From positions 28,768,001 to 28,832,000 of the forward strand of contig NC_091046.1 of NCBI RefSeq assembly GCF_963966145.1: a stretch of 64,000 nt of DNA, read 5' to 3'. This stretch comes from Tenebrio molitor. Lineage: Eukaryota; Arthropoda; Insecta; Coleoptera; Tenebrionidae. A program made the position numbers and the translations under genes. Below, in pieces: positions 45,961 through 56,301 of the stretch. The stretch's first letter is position 1, and every line of letters begins with the position of its first letter. The notes under the pieces are model-generated. The model was not told the DNA's origin. It made no database searches and saw only the letters and a list, made by a program, of their open reading frames with translations.

Positions 45961-47129
45961 TATTAATTTTTTTTTTCAATTTTTGTGTTAATGAATTTAT
46001 TTTTGACAAACAAATTAAGATAATATAGTTATTTTCCCAACATCATGTTTTTTCACGTACATACTTATTACTTTTTTTATAAGATCGCCCAAAAATTAGT
46101 AAACGCTTTAAGAGTGGTAAGTTGGTAGTGGTGTTGGGTTCTCTCATGGGTTGTGACCTTGAAAATATCTCCGCGAAGGCGGAGCAACAAACCAGTGAAA
46201 AATCTGTAAATGAACACTGAAAACGTCGACTACTTTAGCGACGGAGTAACACGTGGAGGAACACAGTCTACTCTAAAGGGCCCCACATACTGCGTTTTCT
46301 TCGACGGTTTTGTTCGACGAACAAGTCTGTTCGAACAAAAACGACGAACACGAATTGCACACACACTTCAGCTTTATTTAAAAGTTTTAATGAGTGAATC
46401 AAGTTATATTTGTATGCAGTGGCGGCGGCATTAGCTATAAAAGCATATAATTTCCATAAACACGGAAGACTGCGAAGAGTTCTATAAATTCCAGTAAGAA
46501 CTTTCTGTTAATCTGGCGAAAATCCGTCATTTTCAAACAATAATTTGTCGCGAAATACAAATCGCCAAAATCTGGTTTTATTATTTGGTACAGTGGCCGG
46601 CAAAAAAAGTTAGCCATCATTTAAATGTCAGTGTCATTAAAGCATTAATTACACCACGGCCTCCTAGATTCATAATCATAAGAGACTCGTCTCTTATCCG
46701 GCCTGCCGCATTCGTAGTTCTAAGCATTATTTTTGTTTTATAGGGTGCGCCACAATACGGGGCTTATGTGTTATACTGGTTGCCTGCCTTGCAGGAAATT
46801 ATTGTTTTATAGACATGTTTTCAACATTTTTCAACAGTTTTAACGCACACATATATCTGACACTTTTTCAAAATCTCAAATCAAAAAGATTTTTTATGAA
46901 CAGTAAATTTAATTTCAACAATTTTCTTTTTTATAATTTTTTTTTATTTGTCTGAGTGCGTTACAAAAATTTACAATGACAGGAAGTTCTAATTTTTAAA
47001 GAAGTGTCTCACTCACATTTTACCATGAACAGGACAATGAATTAGTGGATTTTCCGAAAGATTGATGCCAAGATATTCTTCAAAACAAAATTTATATTTT
47101 CCTTAGGAATGCTTGGTAGAATTTCGTAT

Positions 47130-47700
47130 CCCACCTCCACCCGGCGGCACGGCAATTTTGCCGGAGTACATACACTATTACGGATATTACTATCAAGTAA
47201 TAGTGCAGTGCTTATCAACATAATTACCGGTGTCTTGCCTCCGCATTTTGACTTTGTTGTGTATTATGTTCTGTGTCAATGTTAAGGAACTTCCTCACGA
47301 TGTGACATGAGTATAATAATATACCTTTTTGAATTTGGAACAGCTATATCTAAAAGATATGCTTGCTTTTGTTTTTTATTTAAAATTATAATGTCTGGTC
47401 TGTTATGCTTAATATGAATGTCAGTTAAAATTGTTTTATCAAAATATAACTTGTAACTGTCATTTTCCAAACAACTTTCTGGTGTATAACTATAATGTCG
47501 TTGTGTATTCGTTAATAAATTGAATTTAACACCTAAATTCATGTGTATAATTTTAGCGAATATATCGTGACGTTTTTTATATTCGCTTTGAGCCAAAACG
47601 GTGCAAGAAGAAATGATGTGTTCAATTGTTTCCCCTTCTGTTCCGCAAATCCTACATTTATCAATTATCGATTGTAAACCGCATATGTGTTTTTTATAAT
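47130..47700 (-). pseudogene. Non-LTR retrotransposon 3' fragment (zinc knuckle plus endonuclease-like region)
   Basis: The minus strand is open from 47699 to 47282. It reads DKCRICGTEGETIEHIISSC, a C-x2-C ... H-x4-C knuckle, then EYKKRHDIFAKIIH, then NRPDIIILNKKQKQAYLLDI with AVPNSK. An RPD followed by a later acidic DI resembles the restriction-like endonuclease tail of R2/R4/NeSL-type elements. It breaks at VP and continues in another frame toward 47130. No reverse transcriptase is present. Confidence 0.6.
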
Positions 47701-47749
47701 TTCTTGTATTTAAAATTTGTTACACAGTCTAGGACTGGTTTACTGGTTT

Positions 47750-47845
47750 ACTGTTTTTTTTTTTAATTATTTTAAATTTCGCCCTGGGTCGGAATCGAAC
47801 CCGCGACCCTCGCGTCCCTGAGCCGAAACGGACTATTATTGAAAT
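47750..47845 (-). repeat. tRNA-derived SINE-like remnant
   Basis: On the minus strand GGTTCGATTCC (47801-47791) matches the pol III B box perfectly, and GGCTCAGGG about 25 bp upstream resembles an A box. An A-rich tail follows (T-run at 47753-47763 on the + strand). The spacing is short and no cloverleaf forms, so it is not a working tRNA gene. Confidence 0.4.
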
Positions 47846-47859
47846 TATTGTAAATTGTA

Positions 47860-48036
47860 AAGGGTGTTTTTTTTAAATTTGGCGTCGAAGTAGGCGTTGG
47901 AGAGTCGATTGAGATCGCACCACTTATGTAAAAGCGTAAGATTTAAACAGCTGATCCGTGATCCGTAACCTGTATAGTGCGTTCACAATCGACACTTCAA
48001 CGCCTACTTCGACGCCAAATTTAAAAAAACACCCGT
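47860..48036. repeat. 177-bp TA-target MITE, family of 14112-14244
   Basis: The ends TTTGGCGTCGAAGTAGGCG and CGCCTACTTCGACGCCAAA are inverted. TA is at 47858-47859 and 48037-48038. It keeps about 45 bp that are missing from the 14112 copy. Confidence 0.82.
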
Positions 48037-48038
48037 TA

Positions 48039-48306
48039 TAGTTTGCGAACGAGAAATTGGAATTTTAGCTTCTTCACTTGCAATGGGTAGATTGTAAAAA
48101 TTATAATAATGAAGATTTACGATAGTGTAAGTTTATCTACCTGCTAGTTACTAAAAAGGGATGCCGAATATCGGCAAAATGCAGATTATTTGTCCCTCCT
48201 GGAATGAACTGCTCATAGCCATAAATCTTCATTATTATCTATAATGTTTAACCTTCCCAAAACCCATTGCAAGAAGCTAAAATTCCAATTTCTCATTCCC
48301 AAACTA
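48039..48306. repeat. 268-bp MITE abutting the previous one, family of 17299-17581
   Basis: TAGTTTGCGAACGAGAAATT and its inverted partner form the arms; TA is at 48037-48038 and 48307-48308. The left TA is the same dinucleotide that ends the preceding MITE. Confidence 0.82.
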
Positions 48307-48362
48307 TAGACCCACAAATTGATCATTGGGGTAACTTAGCCTTCCTCTATCTTAGTAATAAA

Positions 48363-48667
48363 TTAATTCCAGTAAAGGATTTTCTTTTTCGAATTTGAAT
48401 CTTGTAAATGTGACAAGCAATAATCACATCCATGGACTGCCTCCGTTATTTTCATAATTAAGTAGTCACATAAAAAAGCTGTTGCCGCCGTCTCAATTTG
48501 AAAATTGGTACTTGGCAAATAAGTAAAGGAAGACAATTTTTCTAGTTTTTCCAGAGAACTATCTTGCAAGGTGACTGAAATATTTACATTGGTCCTTAAA
48601 TTTTGGAATCTTGGTAACATTTTACTACTTGCATATTCTGCGGCACTCATGATATTACCAGTATGAT
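48363..48667 (-). pseudogene. P-like transposase, C-terminal fragment
   Basis: The frame reads TGNIMSAAEYASSKMLPRFQ and later FLCDYLIMKITEAVHGCDYC. The pattern A-x2-F-x3-Y-x3-K ... C-x2-C-L recurs in the fragment at 55328 and is typical of the C-terminal part of THAP/P-element transposases. Its upstream continuation lies across the hAT-like insertion, at 51014. Confidence 0.5.
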
Positions 48668-48879
48668 CTCTCAGTCAGGGCCCCCGCAAGTACGTGTTCA
48701 AAGCGTGCGGTGCACGCGGGCGGCATCTCCAAGGGGCGGCAAATAGCCTCTTGGCGACGCTGTACGTGTTTCACATTTTAAAACTTTAACAGAAAAAAAT
48801 TACACTGCATGCACATAAAACTAAAATTTTAATAATTTATTGCGCATAAGATAGTTACATATTTATTTACGAAATGAGT

Positions 48880-49200
48880 GCGAGAATAGTTATTTATGCA
48901 ACAAGTGAGTAAAGTAATACTTTTTTTACGAGAAGGAAAATTTGCCGCACGAGCGCAGCGAGTGCGCAAATCCGCCGAGTAAAAAAAAGATACTTTAACG
49001 AGTTGCATACAAAAAATTTTTGGCGCCCGTAAGTTTAGATAACAATTTTTTCGACACTCTCAAAATTTGAAAATTTTCTCCTGTGTGAACCCGTGGACCT
49101 CTAAAACGCTCGTTTTACTCGCGTTTTAAATTGGCCCACTCATGCCAAAAAAATTCCAATTTACATACGAACTCGCTAAAAAAACTACTAATTATGAACG
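48880..49200. repeat. Dispersed repeat copy, longest in the window
   Basis: It carries all the motifs of the family in order: TTTGCCGCACGAGCGCAGCG, CCGCCGAGTAAAAA, GAAAATTTTCTCCTGTGTGAA, AAAACGCTCGTTTTACTCGC and CCAATTTACATACGAACTCG. It is nested in the hAT-like element. Confidence 0.6.
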
Positions 49201-49870
49201 AAAAATTTTATAATTGCGTTAAAAAATGACACGTTACGACACATTTTTTAACCTAAAATGCGTGCAAAAATAGACCGCTATGGCACTTTTTTTAACGCTT
49301 CTTGGCCGATTCAAAAATCACATATTTTATGAACGCAAACGAATGAAAAAACTTGCACTTTTTTTGCCGGACGTTAAAAAAATATTTTTTAAACTCATTA
49401 CCTTCAAAAGCACATTTCGCGACCGCATACCATTTTGAAGCACTAGTGCGTGAAATCTACGTTAGCGCATTAGTGCGAATGCTTTTGGATTACTTTGAAG
49501 CACAAGTGCGCGAAATCGACGTTCCAAAAAGCATTCGCCTTTTTGAGCATTCTGAAAATAATTTGACTTGATAACAATAAACTGTGGTTTACAAAACGCC
49601 ATTTCTCCAATTTGGATGATGAAAATTTCGAAAAAGTGAAAATAAATCGCTATTAGTTCGATTGACACTTTGGCAAGCGCATGGACAACCGCCACTCTAT
49701 TCACAAAGGGTATACGACAAATCAGACATAATGTTCCTTTCAAAAAATATTGTACGAACTTCGATGCGAGAAGACGTATTCGGCACATTCGCGCAAATGA
49801 AGCACTCGCTTCTTCGTCGCCTGTGCCTCAAATAATGCGCTCAGGCACGAAATAGTTATTTTTGTATTAA

Positions 49871-50150
49871 GTGCGCAAAATGATTGTTTTTTGTTGGGGC
49901 ATGAGAATGAGTTTTTGGTCGAGACCGTCAGGTCGAGACTTCAAACTCATTCGAATGCGCCAACAAAACAATCATCTTGCGCACGAAATACAAACACTAT
50001 TTTTTCTACAACAGCATTTTAAAATTTTTGAATTTTTTAATTTTTGTAAAATTTTCCTTGGATGCTAAAATATTCGTCAAAAAGTTTCCTTGGGTGCTAA
50101 AATATAACTATTTTAGCATCCAAGGAAACTTTTTGACAAATATTTTTTCA
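49871..50150. repeat. Two adjoining palindromes inside the hAT-like element
   Basis: GTGCGCAAAATGATTGTTTT is answered by AACAATCATCTTGCGCAC (49871-49983). Then TTTCCTTGGGTGCTAAAATA is answered by TATTTTAGCATCCAAGGAAA (50087-50135), with an additional direct copy at 50054-50086. Confidence 0.65.
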
Positions 50151-50611
50151 CTATCAAAAATGACATATTTTGCGACTTGATAACGATGCATAAATGTCAC
50201 GTTTTTTTGACAGTTGTAGAAAAAAAATTATACGTTATCCCAAAATGTCTAAATAGTTTTTATTTCCTTTTGATTCAAAGCAAGAACTTGCAAAAGTTTC
50301 TAGAAATTGTAAGTTCCTTTTTTTTGTGATTTTTTATCATTAAATTATTCCAATTATGTTTAAATAAAAATACTTTCAAACGGTAACAAGATGATTCTCG
50401 GTGATTTTTTTTTTTGTACCTTTGGAAAAAAAGATTGTCGTTGAAAATATCGGGGCAGCTCAAACCGAAAATAAACTTATTCCAAGTGACAAAAGGGGTA
50501 AAAAGGCACGATAAAAGAAAATTTAAAACATAAAAATAGGAGAACATATCTGTTTTTTTTACATATTTTAGATCATTTTAAGAGACTCGCAATTTTGTAG
50601 ATAAACTTATA

Positions 50612-50847
50612 ACGGGTGACTATTAAAATTTTCACTTAGGGTTGACTATGGATCATTCTTTGTTTTTCTTTGCATCTTAGACACTGACAAGTTTGACATT
50701 TCAATAAATGTTTTTTCTCTTAATTTGTTTATGTTTCAGTTGTACTGACTGACATTTGTGGTTCGTTCTTGCGTGTGTCTAAAGTAACAGAAAAAATAAA
50801 AACTCGTTCAAAGCCAACTCCAAGTGAAAATTTTAATAGTCACCCGT
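50612..50847. repeat. 236-bp TA-target MITE inside the hAT-like element
   Basis: ACGGGTGACTATTAAAATTTT and its reverse complement form the ends, with TA at 50610-50611 and 50848-50849. It is a third level of nesting here (P-like, hAT-like, MITE). A run of about 13 C follows at 50920. Confidence 0.85.
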
Positions 50848-51013
50848 TATTTTCATTGAGATTTTAACTATAATTTCAGGCGTGGCTTAAAAAATTTCCT
50901 ATTATGAAGCAACCAGACCCCCCCCCCCCCTGATATCCTCTTTCGCCAAAGGGCGCCAAATTATGAACTCGCACGCGGGCGCCTTTTGACCTCGCGGGGG
51001 CCCTGCTCTCAGT

Positions 51014-51120
51014 CCTATCTTCTATGCCGCATTTAAAGTGATATCATTGGGTAGATTATGATAAGAAATGTTAACTTTATGTCTTGAACTAATACAACAT
51101 TTTTTCTTTGTTTGTGGCAT
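51014..51120 (-). pseudogene. P-like transposase, THAP-type zinc finger
   Basis: From an ATG at 51120 the minus strand reads MPQTKKKCCISSRHK and then ISYHNLPNDITLNAA, followed by TAG where a tryptophan is expected. A leading CC, an F/YHxLPxD motif and an AAW-like helix are signs of a THAP DNA-binding domain. The frame continues on the far side of the hAT-like insertion at 48667. Confidence 0.5.
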
Positions 51121-51794
51121 TTTTAAAGTTTCGACTGCACTTAGTTTTTCAAATTGACAATTTATTATATAAAATGTCATTATTCATACGTATTTTTAGA
51201 TGCATATACTAATATATGGGTCACATTAAAGTCGCTAGATGGACATACTATACGGGGAATTTTCAAAAACAGACATTTATCGAATGCGACAGGCCGGATA
51301 AGAGACAAGTCTCTTATAAATCAAGGAGGCCGTGAATTACACATTTGGATTTTGACGTGACAGAAAAGTGATGGCTAGTTTTTATTGCCGGCCATTGTAC
51401 TACACCACTGCAAAAACCGACGTTTTTTAAAACCGTTCACCGCACACTTCAGATTTGCTCGAATTGACAAGTCTGTCGAACAAGTTCGACGGACATAATC
51501 GGGGTAAACCTGATAATTTTCCTCATTTTTGTTCACGAGCAAAAACGACGGTTTTCCAGACACACACTTCAGATTTGCTTCGTTTTTGTTCGAACAGACT
51601 TGTTCGTCGAACAAAACCGTCGAACAAAAACGCAGTCTGTGGGGCCCTTTAGAGACGTCTACGAGACGACACTAACGTAACAAATGACAATGCTTTCCGG
51701 TCGGTTTGTAGTGCCCTACTTGAGACCGATATTCGTCGTTTGCGCAGATATGACTCATGAGAGAATCAGAGACCCTAATTATGTACTAAGTATA

Positions 51795-51945
51795 CAGGGT
51801 TATTCACGTAAGATGACCAGGTAAAAATGCAACCCAAAAGACAATTCACAAAGCAATCTCGATCCTTATTACATTATCCGGCATTATCATAATGCACAAA
51901 ACATAGACAGCTTTTAACGTCAGCGTAATGAATGTCCCGTCTAGT
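51795..51945. repeat. Left half of the 13277-13698 MITE family
   Basis: It starts CAGGGTTATTCACGTAAGA after TA (51793-51794), contains GACCAGGTAAAAATGCAA and CATTATCCGGCATTATCA, and is lost after about 51945. It begins about 25 bp after the composite P-like element. Confidence 0.7.
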
Positions 51946-52115
51946 CTGGAAATTTCTTTGATTTTTTGGTATCACAAACATAGCGTAGTTTACTAAATCT
52001 ATATATTAATACGTGAAGGAAAATCTTTGTACCCCTTTTTAAGCAAATTGCGCGCAAAAGACCTTTTCATGCACAAAAAACACTCTCTTCACGCACTTAA
52101 TATAAAAATAACTAT

Positions 52116-52503
52116 TTCAAATCCGGACACTTTTTTTTTAGTAATTCTGATAGAGATTTTTATTTTGAAAACAACAATGTATGACATGTGTAACCTCACA
52201 TGAGAAAAATTAAAAAAAAAATAACACTACATTTTCAAATGACGAGCCCCAAGCGAGAAGCTATCTAAATTCATTGCGTTACAATGTAATAAATTAACCA
52301 AATTAAGTTAGTTGAAAAAACAAATGACAGATATATAATAACATTTGGGATTACACGTACAGAGCGCAGTTTAAGCGATAGTAGCGTTTTTTAACTTTTT
52401 TTTTTGTATTTTGGGTAGGTAAGTGTACACTTGTGATACACTGTTCTTTTAAGAATAAAAATCTCTATCAGAAGTGTTAAAAAAATTATGTGTTCGCATT
52501 TGA
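52116..52503. repeat. About 390-bp TIR element
   Basis: AATCCGGACAC and TTCTGATAGAGATTTTTATT on the left are answered by AATAAAAATCTCTATCAGAA and GTGTTCGCATTTG on the right. Nothing coding inside. Confidence 0.6.
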
Positions 52504-52707
52504 AAAAAAAATATTTTGACAGTTTAGCTGAAACCCTTGGACCTATATGTCAATTTATTAGGGCTTTTTGTAGCCTATTTAGAGCCATTTTATTTGGTGC
52601 ATAATTAAAATCTTCCGATAAATAAAGGAGTTATGCACTCATCTTCTTCTTCGGGGACACCTGTGTGTTACAAATATCAAAACATTCATTGTTTACGTTC
52701 ATACACT

Positions 52708-52795
52708 GTAAGAAATTATCGACTGTAATTACACGAGAGGTCTTTTTTGTCCGGATAAAATTGAATTTTTTTACAATAATTTGGTTGCTTTAATT
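52708..52795. repeat. Left fragment of the 22508-22975 repeat
   Basis: CGACTGTAATTACACGAGAG through AATAATTTGGTTGCTT is nearly identical to 22509-22595, then similarity stops. Confidence 0.6.
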
Positions 52796-53201
52796 AAATC
52801 GCTTAAGGTTTATACTAAACTTTCTTTCGCTTTTAATGTACGCACGGAGACATTGGCGGGTACTAGAATTTACGATCAAACTAATTAAAAGAAAAGTAAT
52901 TTGTGTTGATGAGTTCTATCACCGTTTAAATTTTCTTAACGCATTTCAATAACATACTGTATCATGAATAAAATATATAAATAAATAAACACGTTCCCGA
53001 AACCGACTGGACGCATTCAGTGGCAGAGCGATTGATGTGACGGCTAACGCAAAGCGAGCGAAAATACAAAGGTTGGTATATTCGAATATACAAAGGTTCG
53101 TATATTCGAAATCGCCCTGGTTTCTAAAATAACCGCTGTAATACATGGTAACTAAAGAAAATCAAAGATTCTTATTGGTTTATAAAGTAATGAATGATAT
53201 A

Positions 53202-54166
53202 CAGGGTGTTTCTGAAATAAGTACATTAATTTTAACTGGTAATAGAACTCATCAAAAGGAACAACTTTTCTCTCTGCCATTTTGGCGAAAAACGTTGCGT
53301 AGTGGCTTAAAAAAATAGGAAAGATTTTCCTGAAACCGTTCATATCTCCAAAACTAAGCTACCTAAAAACGTGAAACAACCAGATTCTTACGAAGTGGAT
53401 TTTTTCCTATACGGGTAGATTTCTTTAAATTTCGATTTGGGCGTTAAAACACGTTTTCTGGATGAAAATGGATGTTTTTTTCATATTAGCGCTGATCTCA
53501 ATTAGCCATTGCAGTATTTAGTGGCGTAGGGTTATTTTAGTGATAATTTAATTCATGTATAAAAAATCCCATAAGCCGCGATACATTTGTCACTTTGACA
53601 TCGGATAAAGTTAGCCCTAACTTTGCATCTGGATAAAATGTGCTTAAATTTCCATGGCAAACATTTTCGAACCTGATTATTGTTTGTTGTTATGATAACG
53701 AACCAACAATCTTAAACATTGACACAGCTTGTAATAAATTGAAGTGCAAAATGGCCAATTCAATTTTTCATAATTACCTACCTATTATTATTCATTAAAT
53801 TATCTCATCGAATTACGCTCAAGCTTTTTTTCGTCCAGGATAAAATTTCATTTTTTAAACTCTAATCTGGTTTCTTTTTGGCAAATTGACTCCACAAACC
53901 ACCAGATAAAAAAAACTCGTCCTTCGGACTCGTTTTTTTATCGGGTGGTTTTTGTCGTCAATTTACCAAGCAACCAAATTATCGTAAAAAACTTCAATTT
54001 TATCCGGACAAAAAAAAAAACCTCGTGTAATTACAGTCGAAAAATCTCTCCAATTTTTTTTGGAATTAAACATCGTTTTTCGGCAAAATGGTAGATAGAA
54101 AAGTTGTTCCTTTTGACGAGTTCTATTACCAGTTAAAATGAATGTACTTATTTCTGTTACACGTTG
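53202..54166. repeat. TA-target MITE (family of 26059-26526) carrying a ~500-bp insertion
   Basis: Left part 53202-53542 and right part 54041-54166 join to match the 26059-26526 element in reverse orientation. TA lies at 53200-53201 and 54167-54168. The interruption is an antisense copy of the 22508-22975 repeat. Confidence 0.82.
53543..54040. repeat. Copy of the 22508-22975 repeat, inserted in a MITE
   Basis: Read in reverse it matches 22508-22975 along its length, including the palindrome around CGTCCTTCGGACTCG. The empty site is available in the 26059-26526 MITE; no clear target duplication is visible. Confidence 0.75.
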
Positions 54167-54305
54167 TATATACTCTCGTGTCAAAAATAAATTACTTCCT
54201 AGAATTCGAACTTTTAAGGAAATAACGTTTTTCATGTTGTGTGTAACTAGAATTTTCAAAAGTAATTTTGAATACTTAAGGTTGGTTACTATGAATTGAG
54301 AGATT

Positions 54306-54462
54306 AAGGCTCGGTTTCTGGAAACATTTTATTTGGCCAGTTAGTTAACTCTCCGATAAATACAAAAATCATGTAATGTGATTGGTCACTTTCTTGTGTT
54401 TCTATAGCAACGCTTGATTTAACCGGCCGTTAAATTATCGGATCGTTCCAGAAACCGGGCCT
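54306..54462. repeat. About 157-bp MITE with GGCYCGGTTTCTGGAA ends
   Basis: AGGCTCGGTTTCTGGAA and TTCCAGAAACCGGGCCT are inverted and sit between TA dinucleotides, inside the left copy of the palindrome. Confidence 0.72.
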
Positions 54463-54929
54463 AAGTCCAAATAAATATACCGCCAGAAACCAAAATTAAT
54501 TGTGCAACAAAAAAACATCTATCAGTTAGCGAGAAATAGAGCCATATGCAACTGTTACAAGGAATTCACTGCCTTAAGGTTACGATATCTTTTGTTTGTC
54601 ACCAGAAACCACATAGCCTCCAACCTAACCAAATTTATGGCAACCTAGTAACGAATATCCCTAAATGATAGGGAGTAATTTATTTTTGACAAGATTATAG
54701 TCGTGTCAAAAATAAATTACTCCCTAGGATTTAGCGATATTCGTTACTAGGTTGCCATAAATTTAGTTAGGTTGGAAGCTATATGGTTTCTGGTGACAAA
54801 CAAAATATATCTTAACCCTAAGGCAGCGAATTCCTTGTAACAGTTGCATATGGCTCTATTTTTCGCTAAGTGATAGATGTTTTTTCGTTTCATAATCAAT
54901 TTTGGTCTGGCAGCATGTTGTTGGACATA

Positions 54930-55102
54930 GGCCCGGTTGTATAAAGCGATTTCAATTCCTTGTTAAAGTTAACATACTGTCAAGCGATCTGATTGGGGGA
55001 TATTTAACATTTAATTTGAATCAGCCAATCAAATGGACGGATTTCCGACTTGACGCGTTGTTAGCTGACACGATGTTAACTAAGCTTTATGCAACCGGAC
55101 CT
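54930..55102. repeat. 173-bp MITE with GGCCCGGTTGTATAAAGC ends
   Basis: GGCCCGGTTGTATAAAGC and GCTTTATGCAACCGGACC are inverted, with TA at 54928-54929 and 55103-55104. It is in the right copy of the palindrome. Its tips resemble those of the 54306 and 3169 MITEs. Confidence 0.75.
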
Positions 55103-55324
55103 TAATGTCTCAATTCATACAGAGTGGCTACGAAAATTGGAGTCACTTTTCTTCACATTGCCAAGGAATGTCGCTGTTTTTACAAAAAATCATGGCCAAC
55201 TTCATGTAGCTTCCGCTGCGCTCCATACAGCCGTCTCAATAAGGATATAAAGTTGATTCCGCTAACCTAAAAAAAAATCGTTTGGTAACTAGCTCCAACT
55301 AGCGGAGAAAACTGTTAATAACTA

Positions 55325-55690
55325 TGATTGACGTATCTTTTCAAAAGTGTCAAGAAGTTTCAAAAAGATATGAAAATTTGTTTGGCGGAAAAATGTGAAC
55401 CGGACTTGATACTATCCTTTCGACTGTTAGAGAAATTTCGAAACTTAAGTAAACCAATCATTATTGTTCATCGCAGTAACACCATATATGCAGCTTCTGT
55501 TGTTTTCATAGCAGGGTATATTGTAAAAAAATGAAATGAAAAATTTTACTGCGACTGTTGTCTCTCTCCTATATTATCTTCTTCGACCCCTGGGCTTCTT
55601 TTACGTTTAATTAATCTTCAAAATCGTGGCGGTTTGACTTATCCAAATTATCAGTTTGTAAGTCTTAAAAGAATTGGCAGATATTCAGGG
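55325..55690 (+). pseudogene. P-like transposase C-terminal fragment
   Basis: The frame reads SNTIYAASVVFIAGYIVKK, a stop at 55532, then EKFYCDCCLSPI and NLQNRGGLTYPNYQF. A-x2-F-x3-Y-x3-K, C-x2-C and RGGLTYP are the C-terminal signposts of THAP/P-like transposases. No N-terminal part was found nearby. It belongs to the same superfamily as the 48363 fragment but is not a duplicate. Confidence 0.5.
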
Positions 55691-56300
55691 TTGCTACGGT
55701 GAGTATTGGATATTGTTTATTAACAGATAAACAGAAAATAACTAAGAAAGTTCGGAAGTCTGTTTATGGTGGCATATTGCTTATCTGTCCTTGAATCGTT
55801 ATGTTGGAAGTTTTCAGATTATTGTAAAATAACCAATTTTACGTGTTTTGGGTATTACTGTGACAAAAGAGGTTACGAGGTTACGACATCCAATGTTTGA
55901 TATTGGAAAATTTAAGAACGATCTGGAGTGGTCTTATTACTGTTGGATATTGGTTATTTCGTATTGTAGGTATACCTAAAACTGAAAATGGATGTAAATT
56001 TGTCATGTCTGATGTGGTCTGAAGTAAGAAATGAAAAGTTTTGACATTTTTCTTGTCTTGGTGACATCAAAATTGACAAGAAGAAGGATGAATTAAACTG
56101 TACAAAATTTGATGTACTCGATTTTTTTGCAATCGACTGTAAATGTCGTATTTTTGACGCAGACTGTGCTTTTCTATTTCATCCAGGAGGAGCAACTAAA
56201 AACGTTTAAACGATATTTAAAAGGCATCAAATGTTCAGACAATATGGTCAACAAAAAAAAAAAACTTCGGAAAACATGAGTCGAGCTTCAGTCGTAAGTA
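55691..56300. other. No gene recognised
   Basis: AT-rich sequence without paired ends, long ORFs or recognisable peptide similarity. Confidence 0.4.
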
Positions 56301-56301
56301 C

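Larger units (their letters stand above)
48676..51005. mobile_element. 2330-bp hAT-like element with perfect 8-bp TSD
   Basis: The ends are CAGGGCCCCCGCAAG and CTCGCGGGGGCCCTG, flanked by CTCTCAGT at 48668-48675 and 51006-51013. The target is the P-like pseudogene. The inside has no transposase; it holds a dispersed repeat, palindromes, direct repeats of GCACTAGTGCG/GCACAAGTGCG type (49435-49520) and a 236-bp MITE. It is non-autonomous. Confidence 0.87.
46137..51770. mobile_element. Composite P-like element with ~550-600 bp inverted arms
   Basis: Left arm 46137-46735 and right arm 51225-51770 are reverse complements over several blocks: GGTTCTCTCATG / CATGAGAGAATC at the tips; CTCTAAAGGGCCCCACA with GTTCGACGAACAAGTCTGTT; and GGCCGGCAA with GGCCTCC and GAGACTTGTCTCTTATCCGG at the inner ends. 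Inside are the broken THAP-type transposase, an hAT-like insertion, a non-LTR fragment, a SINE-like remnant and two MITEs. No clear target duplication was read. It begins about 175 bp after the dynein stop codon. Confidence 0.6.
54178..55130. repeat. Head-to-head pair of TIR elements forming a palindrome centred near 54708
   Basis: The 54475-54705 arm is the reverse complement of 54711-54925 (for example CAACCTAGTAACGAATATC against GATATTCGTTACTAGGTTG). Each half is a copy of the 23874-24247 element; the left copy is nearly complete (54178-54708) and the right one is truncated. Each carries a different MITE. Confidence 0.75.

Noticed and set aside
47780..47830. A functional tRNA gene
   Set aside because: Only the B box and a weak A box are present; acceptor and anticodon stems cannot be formed.
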